A stretch of DNA of 26,319 bases, from contig FMBT01000670.1 of assembly GCA_900095095.1 (NCBI GenBank), forward strand, positions 1 to 26,319. The letters are read 5' to 3'. This document shows, one piece after another, positions 10,704-20,624 of the stretch (positions are counted from its first letter, which is position 1; the number at the start of each line of letters is the position of its first letter). The notes under the pieces are model-generated. The model saw nothing but the letters and a program-made list of their open reading frames with translations. It was not told the DNA's origin and made no database searches. Source of the stretch: Fragilariopsis cylindrus CCMP1102. Its lineage: Eukaryota; Bacillariophyta; Bacillariophyceae; Bacillariales; Bacillariaceae. Both the position numbers and the translations under genes were made by a program.

Positions 10704-10862
10704 AATTTAACTAGTGATTTCAGATCTGGAAAAAATTTAACTAGTGATTTCAGATTTAATTAGAGGAATTTTCATTCACTGAAAAATCACTAGTAATTTT
10801 TTTTGAAAATCACTAGTAATTTTTCTGAAAATCACTAGTAATTTTTTGAAAATCACTAGTAA
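10704..10862. repeat. Inverted array of ACTAGTGATT / AATCACTAGT motifs
   Basis: Two forward motifs (10710, 10740) and four reverse motifs (10785, 10808, 10830, 10851) surround a short spacer. The reverse copies are spaced 23, 22 and 21 bp. Forward copies end in TTTCAGAT and reverse ones are preceded by CTGAAA, so the arms can pair as a large hairpin. Lies about 145 bp downstream of the Crypton recombinase stop. Confidence 0.75.
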
Positions 10863-11005
10863 AATGAATACGTTACTACGTTTCAAAAAACAGCGCAAAA
10901 ATACTCGATTCCAGATATGGCATTTTTGCCAACTTCGAGTAACAAATTTTAAAAGTATAATAGTACAACAAACGTATGGAAATTAAGATAAGACAATGAA
11001 CTAGA

Positions 11006-13341
11006 CTAATTATTACTACCTTCTATCCCCCTTAATGTCTTCAAAAAAGGAGTTAGTTTTGGATTGATTGCAAACATTTCATTCATTTCTTTAAAAAATG
11101 CATCATCGTCCATTTTTCTTTCCTTTGCCTTTTTCATTGTTTCTATAGTCAATTTCCAACGGGAGAATTGTTTCTTTTCTGGACTTGAATATCCTTTCCT
11201 CCAATTTGTTTTATGTTGCTTTTCCATTTCTGGTATACCCCCTCTACTGGAATATCATTGTAAATTCCTATTCCATGCCATAACATCCATATCTCTGATG
11301 CTGATTTTGGATTAGCTGGTAGTTTATAGTTACTACCCAGAACTAATGCTGGTGTGTTGATGTGCCTTGTGTTGGTTGCATTTAGGTCCAGTATGGAAAA
11401 TGCATGCTCCTGAGAATCTTGAGAAGGTGAAGGTTCATGGTGTGATGGTGACGGAATAGCAGCGGCATCTGGCTGGAAAAAAGTAGAACCATAGGAAAAA
11501 AATTCACCCATAACCATTCTAAGGCCGCTTTCAGTTTGATCACGAATGGTTTCAGGAATTTCTAAAAAACCTTCCTGAAGATTGCATACTTGCTGTTGAA
11601 GATCAACTAACATGGTGCTGTTCCTGCTACCAATAGAGTGGATTCCAGTCAGACGATTGTTAACTCCTGGAAGAACAATCTCTAAAGAAGTATCAATTGG
11701 AGATACACTTTCGGATAAATATTTTTTCATATCTTGAAAGAAGTCTTCAAATTCACGTGTATTGAAAACAGCAAACTGAAATATCGGGTGGTCAGCACGT
11801 TCTGATTTTTCAGCTATCATTGCTGCTGCATCTTGTAAAATAATGATCCGTAATTTTGACAGAAACTCCAAAAATTGCTGTGCTGTTGGTTTCTGTTTAT
11901 GTAACGGATTGCTATAAAACTTCTCCTTTGCCTCATCAAGCCATGGAAATATTTGTTTCTGCAAATTCTCACAGGGAATCAATGATACACGTGGATTATA
12001 ATGTAAGCCATTTGCTTTCTGGAATCCGGCACGAGACCTAATAATCTTCATGGGGAGCTTTGTAGAGTACCTTGCCTCTTGAATCTTTGGGTCCCAGTTC
12101 CCAAGACGACGAAGATCTTCAGAATCATCTTCTTCAATTTCGGAGGCACAAGATCCAAGCACTCGTCCAATATGAACAAAGTGATTTGAATGAATACCCA
12201 GTGAATCTAGTGCTTGGTTAACAGCAGTATAATAAGTTGTATCAGTGATACCTTTAGTAGGATCTTTTGTATTAGCGTCAGTCAGAATTTTGATTCCATA
12301 CCACGACTCATTGTTACAGAAGTCTGGAATTGGATACATCTCATTTGATTGATCAAATCTATACATCAAATAGAATCCTTGTGCACCAATGCTACACATT
12401 GAAGGATCAATGTGCCGTCCTACTCTTCCAAAAAGTTTCACGCCATTATTGGTCTTACCCGTTGCTATCTGCATGATGGCAATGTAGAATTGGTGTGGAT
12501 CATCTTCTCGTTGGCACTCAATTCCAAACTCATCGGATAATTCTCCTTTGAATAGACTCTCACCTCTTAGTATGCCGTGACATGTATGTAAAAAGATATA
12601 TCTGTTCCGAAGACTAGCAAAAACTTGTCTTCCGTCTGTCCGATTAAATCCATACTGGAAGAAATAATTCTCCAAGTCCTTGATGTGTTTCACAGCACCC
12701 AAAGGTGCAGAGGCATGATCAATCTTCTCCTTGAAGTTCTTCTTATCAGCTCTTGGTTTGCGTAGTTTCACATGATCCATGATATTATCAAAAGTAATGC
12801 CAAAAATAGCATCCTTGGTATAGCTGTTTACATTTCTTTCATGTTGCTCCTTCCATAGCTGCAGAATAGCGGCCTTACTTGATAGCATAACATTGTAGCC
12901 TATACCATTCTTCGGTTCAATTTCAGGGTATGCATCAGGACTTGATAGTCCAGCAACTTTACTGAAAATCCTCTCATATTCAGAATGGATGAACTTATCT
13001 TTAGAATTATCAGAGCTATCTCTTTTTTTCCCTCTCTTCTTCTGTTCTCTAAAAGCAACATACATCATGTATCTTATTGCCTTGTCAGGACATACCTGTT
13101 CCTTTTGATCGGATGGCAGATACCCATATACTTTATCACAAAATTCAAGAAATTCTGCTCTCTTAGGTTCATAAGACTTTTTGGTATTATGATCTTTGCC
13201 CTTGCTGTGTTCACGAAGATTGTGTAAGCCTTGGACTAGTTGAGCATGTGGCACTCCTGAAACTCTAAGTCTTCGAATGGGTGATGGTGAGGCTGCAGCG
13301 GCAACGAACAAGTTACCATGTGGTGGAGTTGATGCTGTCAT
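11006..13341 (-). CDS. Crypton-type tyrosine recombinase (transposon), C-terminal frameshift
   Basis: The main frame (13341-11149) gives 730 aa with an ATG start. Residues about 50-200 form the N-terminal SAM-like DNA-binding part, and 240-440 match the Ndc10-II/Crypton tyrosine recombinase fold. Visible catalytic residues: R259 in ILRGES, K296 in GKTNNG, H390 and R393 in HIGR, W416 in LGNW and nucleophile Y425 in ARYSTKLP. Flanking text such as KLFGRVGRHIDP and CSIGAQGFYLMYRF fits the family. Near the end SASEIWMLWHGIGIYNDIPVEG begins a GCR1_C DNA-binding domain, which continues in another frame (TNWRKGYSSPEKKQFSRWK) to a stop at 11006. One missing G in the five-G run at 11238-11242 would explain the shift. 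Cryptons move as DNA circles through recombination. No introns or second gene seen. The element may be recently active, or active but for this break. Confidence 0.9.
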
Positions 13342-14094
13342 AGTTGTTCATGATTTCCTTCCGCTCGTACAACCCCACTATTACCACCAAGGGCGGAAAC
13401 CAAGCCATCAAACCGGTCCATTATATTAGCTAGAGTAAAAAATATTAGTTGGGTGATACGGTGGCATTGACTTATTGACGTAACATTTATGTTGTGTTGT
13501 TGCGTCTTTTTGGTTCCGATTCATTCATGATGACACAAATGCATATAAAAAGCAGGAGCAAGTAATGCATGTGTTGCTGTGTCACAAATGCTGCGATTGT
13601 TAATCAATTAAATAATGTTGTTAAATGATTTTGCTAATTGTTTAACTAGGCCCTTTTTTGTATGGTGGAAGTTGCACGTGTCTAAGCATAGGGGTTTGCA
13701 CTACTGATGACGCATTGTTCTTCCACATTAAATAAACATGTTTATTTATTCATGACCCTAAATAACCTTAAATAAACATGTTTATTTTATACGGGATCTA
13801 GACTCGCGCGTGTTACCATGAAGTCCAGCGGTCTGAGTTTTTTTTTAAGTCTGGACCCTGGTAAAAATAATAGACTGTATAAATATATATGCAGCTACAA
13901 TATATGTATTGTTGTCATTATTAGTAGAACAGTAATTGATAATAGTTATGATTCTCTCAATGGATGGAAACTACACACGTATCATATTTTAATTAATTAA
14001 TTATATATATATATATATAAGAAGAATAGCACTAGAACTAGAAGAACTAACTAACTACACAAATGTTTCAATACCAAAACAATGATCAATGTCA
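13342..14094. other. Region upstream of the recombinase, with two palindromes, no gene
   Basis: About 750 bp between the recombinase start and the monooxygenase stop. Two identical 18-bp palindromes AAATAAACATGTTTATTT lie at 13730-13747 and 13770-13787. An AT microsatellite follows near 14003-14018. No supported gene. The recombinase promoter should be in the left part. Confidence 0.6.
13730..13787. repeat. Two identical 18-bp palindromes 40 bp apart
   Basis: AAATAAACATGTTTATTT is a perfect palindrome and occurs twice with starts at 13730 and 13770, separated by TTCATGACCC-type sequence. Together with the arrays at 10558-10862 it places palindrome-rich DNA on both sides of the recombinase gene. 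May be recombinase binding or element-end DNA (inference). Confidence 0.75.
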
Positions 14095-15708
14095 CTATAT
14101 CCTTTCGATTCGATTTTTTGGCCAATTTCTTATCAATTGACACATTTGTTTCGGACCAAACGTATTCCACAACAGTTTTGTCATCCCACCCTTGTGATGT
14201 TTGGGTGCCATCATATTTGCTCTCGAATTAAAGAAGAATTTCGATCCACCCTTGACTTTCATTAATGCATCGACTGATTTATTCTGCATGTACATCATAC
14301 CAATCAAAATTTCGGGATTCGGTAAAGTGTAACAGGGCCACGCAAAAGAAACAACATTTGTTTTTGGCGTCATCGTTGTTGGTGTTGCCGTTGTTTTGGT
14401 TTTGTTCTTGTTTTTGTTGTTCTTCCTATCGAGTGCACATTCTAAGAATGCAATGTGTGCCGAACTCATCGATACATTAAAAACAAGTGTCAATGGTCCT
14501 AAATTGATACGATTCGGTTCGAATATTTTGAAATCATCTTTGAAATCATATCCATATAAATTATCTACCATACAATCTACCAACAAAGTATCTTCGGGTG
14601 AAAAATCAAAACTACCTTATCACATACAACTTTATTGGATTCGATCGATGTGGCACGACCCATCCGAACAATGTTGGAAATTGTCGGATCGTTTGGAGTT
14701 CCGTATTATCAATTGTTGGACCCTTGAATACATCGGGAACGACATCATTTTTTGTCCCAGTGTCGAGTCGACCGACCAACCCCTCTTTTTCAAACGTCAG
14801 ATAACATTCCTTCACGGAATTCGCTTCGGCCATTTTCTAAAAATATCAAACTATGATAAAATCTTCCGTTGCATCACGCAAAAAATACCATACATCACGA
14901 CTTATCACCCATGTGATTTGTGATTCATCAATTTGGTGTTCATCCAAAAGGTTGATGATAGATCGGTACCCGTTTTGCCATTCCCAAACACAATGTATTT
15001 CTTGTACTTGCCACTTTTGGCGCATGCGGGTACCTCGTTGACAGGAACAAAATGTACATTTTCGGCAACGGGAATAAGTGGCTTCCGCATCGAAGGAACA
15101 GTGACATTGGTCTTCACGGTGACCAATTTACGACATTTCACAGCAAAGACAACATTATCATCGTTGTTATCGTTGTTGTTGCCGTCGTCGTTGGTAGTAG
15201 TAGCACCACTACTAGTAGGACTATTATTATTGACGATGGCGGCGGTGTGCAATCCGGTTTGTTCATCAAATATCTTGTATTCACAATCGAAGATACATTT
15301 GACACGACCGGTTGCGACGAACTGATCACATGCGGTTTGGTAATAGTCTAATATTTCGGCACCGGACACACGATCATGGATGTCATATCGTTCCTTTATG
15401 TTTCCATTTTTGCTCAGAAAAGTTTTGCCCAATGGCAATGAATTAACACCATACAAACAACTTGGTTGATGCAATTTTACAAATGGATACGCCTGTGTCC
15501 AATGACCACCCGCCTGAGAATTTCGATCCAAAAGAACAACAGTAGCGTCAGGATTTTCGGTAATTATTGTATCCACAAACGACATACCTGCCGTACCGGC
15601 ACCAACAACAAGATAATCACATTGAAGTAACTGTTGCTGCTTCGTTACTCCTGTTGATGATACGACACTATTATTATCACCTACGCTGTTAAATACCTTC
15701 GAAACCAT
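14095..15708 (-). CDS. FAD/NAD(P)-dependent monooxygenase-like oxidoreductase with frame breaks
   Basis: The 5' frame (ATG at 15708) gives a FAD-binding Rossmann motif GAGTAG at residues 36-41 after a QCDYLVV strand, then LLDRNSQAGGHW and a second nucleotide-binding motif GNGKTG at about 242-247. This is the layout of flavin-containing monooxygenase-like proteins, cytosolic or organellar. Conserved-looking text continues in shifted frames: ITWVISRDVWYFLRDATEDF, MAEANSVKECYLTFEKEG, RMGRATSIESNKVVCDKG, SFDFSPEDTLLVDCMVDN and a C-terminal KHHKGGMTKLLW block, to a TAG at 14095. Breaks lie near 14960, between 14860 and 14832 (in-frame TGA and TAG), at 14675 and at 14615. All are one-base changes and restoring frame would give one intronless protein of about 537 aa. 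It is either a decaying gene or a gene with sequencing indels. Substrate unknown. Confidence 0.82.
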
Positions 15709-16093
15709 ATCGTTTTATTGTTTGTGGGGAACATGGAATTGAGGACTGTGATCGGAACGAGTAAAATATTATTGTGATTACTGCATAAAAGTTTTTGATA
15801 CTGTAGGATCTTGAAAGTTATGATGGTGATGTGAAGGATAGATGTCAGCAGCGATGTTTGTCTCGACACGACTTAATATAATAGTAAAACTCTAATTGAA
15901 GGTGCTTGCCACGCAGTAACAAACTATCGCGAATTCTCAATATAAAAACTAAATTATGCCCAAATTTTACCAGTATTTGTTAGTCTAGTATATAATAACA
16001 ACTTTAGCATCAAGTATATACGCCTAAAGAGTCATATTTTTGGAAAATTAAACTATTTACTTTAAAATTGCCCTATTGGATGGAGAAATATTT
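15709..16093. other. Upstream region of the monooxygenase, no gene seen
   Basis: About 385 bp of AT-rich sequence between the monooxygenase start codon and the dispersed repeat fragment. Presumed to hold the promoter; no motif was clear enough to name. Confidence 0.5.
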
Positions 16094-16354
16094 TATTCCT
16101 TAGGCTCATAAGCACACTGGTATCTCATAATCTAGGCTCACACACAGCACACATTTTAGGGATTTGAAATGTGTGTGTACACACAACAAAATATCTCATT
16201 TGAAAGTATTGCAGAGGAGAACACCTTCTGAGTCGGGTGCACTAGCATCTGCATAGTTTATTAGAACATTGTGTTTGCCTCCTACCACTTTTTTGTTCCT
16301 GTGGTTGTTGAATAAATTACAATCCGCTGTTGTGGAAGGCACACAAACAACAAG
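16094..16354. repeat. Diverged partial copy of the dispersed repeat element
   Basis: Matches about 5346-5610 of the tandem block with many substitutions. Shared blocks include TATCTCA, CTCACACACAGCACACATTT TAGGGAT, GTGTACACACA, CAAAATATCT, CATTGTGTTTGCCTCC and GGCACA. Same orientation as the two large copies. It contains only the left end plus one subrepeat, so it is truncated or a short family member. Confidence 0.8.
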
Positions 16355-16894
16355 ATGGGAATCATATCATGTATGGTATCACATTTACAGATATAGATGT
16401 TGCTTACATACTGGTATTGTATTATCATTACTTTTACTATCCATATACATACATACCAGTATCATAGTAATATATTAAAATAAGAAATAAACACACCATC
16501 TCACACTAAACAATAAGTAAGGTTATATATAGCCCAAAACACACCTCTTCTTGTTGTCATTATTTAAACATACCACCAGGTAAATTAGAACACAGAATAG
16601 ATTCACTGTCTTCTCTAGGAAATATTCCTTGTGAATGAAAGGTATCATCATCCCAACCCACCATTATTTTCGATGTAATTACAGTTTACCCCTGTTTTCC
16701 AAGATATCTCAGATGAAAAACTGATCGAGGACTGTGATTAAAATAGTCACTGTTGGTTGAAACATGCTCCAACACAAATTTTGACAGGAATTTCCACACA
16801 CATACTCATAAATAAACTAACCCACCTAAAGCTGCAACAATTAGGGCCTCTAGTTCACATGGTACACCTCATGCACAATCATTTTTAGTGGATT
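16355..16894. other. Region downstream of the MYND gene, no gene seen
   Basis: About 540 bp between the repeat fragment and the MYND gene stop. No coding region recognised. It should hold the 3' UTR of the MYND gene, and might hide a decayed 3' part of it. Confidence 0.45.
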
Positions 16895-17368
16895 TTAGCT
16901 AATATGGCTATATAATTGAGGTTGATCAGCTCTCGTTCTCTTGTTGTTTGTTTCGCTCAAGGTTCGATCGGCCTCACATTGACACGATGCACACATTACT
17001 TGGCCACAGCATACTTTATACATCACCTCACTTTTTGTAATTGGGAGAGGAATTAAACAGATCGGACAATCGTCCATCGTTAGTAACTTAAAATCAAATA
17101 AATTATCATCGCCGTCGTCATTATCAGCATTGATTGAGTTCACATCCTTAAATGTTTTGATAAGCATTTTCGCTTGTTTGCAATATTTCTTATGTAATGG
17201 CCGATGCGCTTTCTGACAATCAACAGTGCAATACCAAACGGAACGGCAATCTGTGCACATCTTAAGTTGCTCAAATGGTTCACTTGTTTTGTTACATTTA
17301 GCACAACGTGTTAAATTCTCAACAAGCATCTTCCCTTCAACATTTGTATCTACTCTGTGTTTGATCAT
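16895..17368 (-). CDS. MYND zinc-finger protein with incomplete RING-like domain
   Basis: 157 aa from an ATG at 17368. Residues 22-63 form a MYND finger: RCAKC, then KMCTDC, then VWYCTVDCQKAHRPLHKKYC, with all Cys/His ligands present. After an acidic Asn/Asp linker, residues about 100-132 read DDCPICLIPLP and CCGQVMCASCQCE, the first half of a RING-like domain. Stramenopile relatives that I know of this type usually continue with a CPFC-type second half and Sel1-like repeats. Here the reading stops soon afterwards (RADQPQLYSHIS) and no CPFC motif was found further down in the other frames. MYND domains bind proline-rich peptides; such proteins often act as adaptors in transcription or ubiquitylation. 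Function here unknown. Likely a truncated family member or one with an unrecognised 3' exon. Confidence 0.75.
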   Translation of the reverse strand: MIKHRVDTNVEGKMLVENLTRCAKCNKTSEPFEQLKMCTDCRSVWYCTVDCQKAHRPLHKKYCKQAKMLIKTFKDVNSINADNDDGDDNLFDFKLLTMDDCPICLIPLPITKSEVMYKVCCGQVMCASCQCEADRTLSETNNKRTRADQPQLYSHIS

Positions 17369-18413
17369 TGTGTTCTATTTAATGCTTGTTCTAGTTCCTT
17401 GTTTCTTCTATCGTCCTTTCAATGGTATTAATAAAGACATTCCTGTAACTACAAGACGTTGTGGCAACCGCGGGTTTTGAATCATGTGTCATTTCTAACA
17501 CTATCAAAATAAACTCACATGTACGGTACTTGTACACTTTTTTTCGACAAATTTGTCGCAGCTATTGACGTTCATACTTCCTCCAGCGAACGCTTATTGT
17601 CACCGCGCTATTGCTGGTATTTTTACAACATAAAAGCAAGTTGAACCCTAAAAATCTTCGAAAAATCTTCGCTTATTTTTATTTTTTTCATACATACATT
17701 TCGCATTTTGTGAGGGTTTTAGCTTGCTTTAGCGCTTCTTAAGTTTTCAAACGATAGCGAGCGTAACAATAAGCGTTCGCTGGAGGAAGTATAAGACATG
17801 ATAAAGTCAAAAGAGTATATGGGAAAGTATATATGGACGTAAAATTGAACGTAGATAACTATAATGCTATCTATTTAAACTAAAAATTGATTTTTACTAA
17901 AGTAATAGTATTCGCGGAAACCCCCTACATGTACGTGCATTCCGAAGAGGGGATACCTTTTTTGTATACTGTAAACTTTCTTCCATTATCGCACAAACAA
18001 TAACATGATTCATTATCTTGTCGTGCTTCCTTACACCATGATCATGCCATCGTTTCACCGCAAGTTTCCGGGAGGGTGAGTGATCAAGTTACATCTTGCT
18101 TCTCGCTATGTTTCTTGGAACTTTTGCTGCTTGTTTAATTTAAATTATACGAATTAATATGTTAGTAGTGATAGAGAGAGAGGGAGAGAGATCAATACCT
18201 AGCCACTATCACAACTTAATCTTCCCGCCGGAGTCTACCAATTCTTTTTTCAATAAATGTATTACACGAAGAACACTTTTGTTGTTGTCAATCATGAGGT
18301 AACTAACAACGATGAAGACTTTGGGGCTTTTGGCTTGGATTGTTTTGTTCAATTATAATATATGTTATTTTTATTTAGATTTCATTTTATCTATCAACTG
18401 AAACTTTTCCACG
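17369..18413. other. Intergenic region containing a MITE, no gene seen
   Basis: Separates the divergent MYND gene and the small plus-strand gene. Apart from the MITE at 17577-17789 and a GA-rich microsatellite at 18173-18190, nothing was recognised. Confidence 0.5.
17577..17789. mobile_element. Stowaway/mariner-like MITE with TA target duplication
   Basis: The ends are inverted repeats: 17577 onward reads CTTCCTCCAGCGAACGCTTA and its complement ends at 17789. The match extends about 25 bp perfectly and then, with mismatches, to about 34 bp. TA dinucleotides flank both ends (17575-17576 and 17790-17791), as expected for Tc1/mariner insertions. CTTCCTCC resembles the CTCCCTCC terminus of Stowaway-type elements. 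The inside (213 bp in all) is AT-rich with partly complementary arms (ACCCTAAAA / TTTTAG) and no coding capacity. Mobilisation would need a transposase elsewhere. Confidence 0.85.
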
Positions 18414-18728
18414 ATGAAGTTTCCTCTATAATATTGTCATCCCTTTCTATAATTAGCCTGTCGACTTCGGTCGTCGGCATGGCAGTGGAAAACCCGAATG
18501 ACTCTATCCTAACGAATATCATGGCAGAGGAATCTCCATGCCAATATCTCCTACTGATCCATCAAAGCCTAGCAACAACAACAACAACAACAACGATCTT
18601 CCTAACAAAACAAACGAAATTATTGTTGATCCTACTGTGACGTGGTTAAAGCTGAGGAAAAACTCGTTGATAGCGATCCTCGTGATAAATATTATGAAAA
18701 AGATGAAAAGGAATCTAATCAGAAATAG
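18414..18728 (+). CDS. Possible small secreted protein, frame-broken
   Basis: Read across three apparent one-base gaps, this stretch would encode about 105 aa: a signal-peptide-like start (ATG at 18414, Met-Lys then SIILSSLSIISLSTSVVG), a middle part AVENPNDSILTNIMAEE, an Asn run after PTDPSKPS, and a charged tail DVVKAEEKLVDSDPRDKYYE ending at TAG 18726-18728. Breaks are near 18427, 18539 and 18640. The protein is not recognised. The signal-like start and the charged tail look natural, but the need for three frame corrections makes this a weak call. It could be a pseudogene. Confidence 0.35.
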
Positions 18729-18906
18729 ATTTGTACCATATCTATGATTGTTTTTTGTGCCGCACGTATTCTAGTAATACTTTAACAGACACTTCGTATA
18801 TTAATAATCGTTATCGAAGGGCAGGTGGCGCTTAAATAACGTGTGTGATGGATGGTTCTGTAAACAGTTTTTTAATCGTGATCTTACTTTCTCTCTCTAT
18901 CTTATT
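18729..18906. other. Short convergent intergenic gap
   Basis: Lies between the 3' ends of the possible small secreted gene and the 499-aa protein gene. A block TTCGTATATTAATAATCGTTA at 18793 recurs almost identically near 21761. Confidence 0.5.
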
Positions 18907-20624
18907 TTATAAAATGAGTAGTCCTATAGTAACCATGATGCTGATCATGATGATCATGTTTGGGACGACAGTAATTAGAAAATAATAGTCATGATTGCTA
19001 GTATTTGCTACTACTGCTACTACTCGTCGTCGTCGTCTTGTTGCTAATGCTAATGCTAATGTTGATGCTGATGACGTTGGTGGAAACATAGTCGGGGAAT
19101 CATCCGCTGGTATAACATTTAAATCCATAACAAAGGATGGTATTGCACCATCAACTATATCATTATTATTATTATCATTATTACCATTATTAGTATTAGT
19201 ACTAGTAACTTGTAAAGAACGATGATGATGAATAATAGCATTATAATCTTCGTTCTCATTTATTGTTCTTGTTTCAAGATCATTAGAAGAAGCAAGAAGA
19301 TTTCTTTCTGCATCTGAATAAAATGTTAATGATGCCTCACCATTACCAGATACAGTACCAGGTGTTGTAAAGAATGATGATATTAATATAGTTGATACAG
19401 AACAATAATCTTTACCATAACAATCGATATCATTATAGGTTGATAAACCACTTGTGGATGCAATTGAATTTAAAACAGCATCTTGATTTAATAAACCATT
19501 ACCATCATCACCATTACCACCACCATTATCACGTGAAAATGTTAATGATTCAATGGATTTAATTTTTATATTATCTGTAATTGCAGCTTGATTTGGTTTA
19601 ACACATACATTAATCATATCACCTTGTGTAAATATTGCTGTATTTGCTGTTGTTGCATATAAATCCGATCCATCAATTATACTACATAAATAGGCTATTG
19701 GACTGTACACAATATCTTCTGTATCTACTTGATTTCTATCTTTTGTTCCAACATCAAATGCATCAACCCTAAATACTGCAGCTAAATCAGATAAATCAAT
19801 ATCAATTGTTACTAATGTTTCTTGTTGATTCACTTCTAATGAACCATCTAATGTATTTAGATAAAATACTAAACAAAATTCAATTTTATACTGATTTTGA
19901 CCTAAATCAGCATATATATTCGAATTGTCTGACATTGTCAATTCATTCACAGTCACTGGTACAGTAACCGATTTTGACATCGTAATGTCATTCACATTGG
20001 TTTCACTACCAGGTGTCACATCTTGACCATTATCTGCAATAGTTAATGATGTATCAAAACCAATACTTTGTATTGATCCACCACCACTTCTACATTCTTT
20101 TGAATATATATAAAATCCTGCTTGACCAACATCAATAAAACTACTAACACTATATAATATATATGATTTTGTGAGAGATCAGTGTGAGAGAAAAATAGTT
20201 GAATCCGAATCCGAATCCGAATCAAATCAAAGCAAATTAAATCCGAATTGAAATTGAAATTGGAATTGAAACGAATCTGAATCAAGGCACATGCATATAG
20301 AGACGTAGAGTAACGAAAAAACGAAATGGAAACGAAAAACGCGCCATAGTCAAAACTTAAAACTTACGTGTATGTAAAATCAAAGTCATAATTCCAATAA
20401 TCAACATCAACATCAGTAGCAATTCTCCATTTATCGGCAATTGTTGCTGTTGCTGTTGCTTCTTCTTGTTGTGGTTGTGGTTGAGCTTGGACAACAGTAT
20501 TAAATCCGCCGCCTCCTCCTTCTTTTAATAATGAATTAATATGAGGTATTACAAGTAATAATTGAAATACTACGATTACAACCTGAGCGACGACGATGAA
20601 GTTGAAGAAGAAGAAGGATTTCAT
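18907..20624 (-). CDS. Secreted or membrane-anchored protein of unknown function, 499 aa, two exons
   Basis: Exon 1 is 20624-20368 and exon 2 is 20149-18907. The donor ACATACAC|GTAAGT and acceptor TATATAG|TGTT join in frame (FTYT|VSSFIDVG), giving 499 aa without frame breaks. Residues about 3-30 are a strong signal peptide or anchor. The body has paired Cys (SKECRSGGG, EFCLVFYL, AYLCS, VCVKP, DCYGKDYCS) typical of an extracellular domain. The final about 25 residues are hydrophobic (LITVVPNMIIMISIMV...), suggesting a membrane tail or GPI-type signal, preceded by a basic RRRRR cluster. The order of motifs (IEFCL, Thr-rich acidic strand, Y-x-C, TQGDxxxVCV, IESLTF) resembles a multicopy diatom secreted family of unknown function, from memory. 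Function unknown. Confidence 0.8.
20150..20367 (-). other. Intron of the 499-aa protein gene
   Basis: 218-nt GT-AG intron, phase 2. It contains short repeats GAATCC and GAAATT near 20203-20270. Splicing keeps the frame open on both sides over about 1.5 kb. Confidence 0.8.

Noticed and set aside
10558..10862. CRISPR array or plasmid-type replication iterons
   Set aside because: The repeats are short palindromes in a eukaryotic context, with no Cas genes or replication initiator nearby.
14612..14833. Separate 73-aa gene starting MAEANSV
   Set aside because: It is a middle part of the monooxygenase: the text continues conserved family blocks on both sides after one-base shifts.
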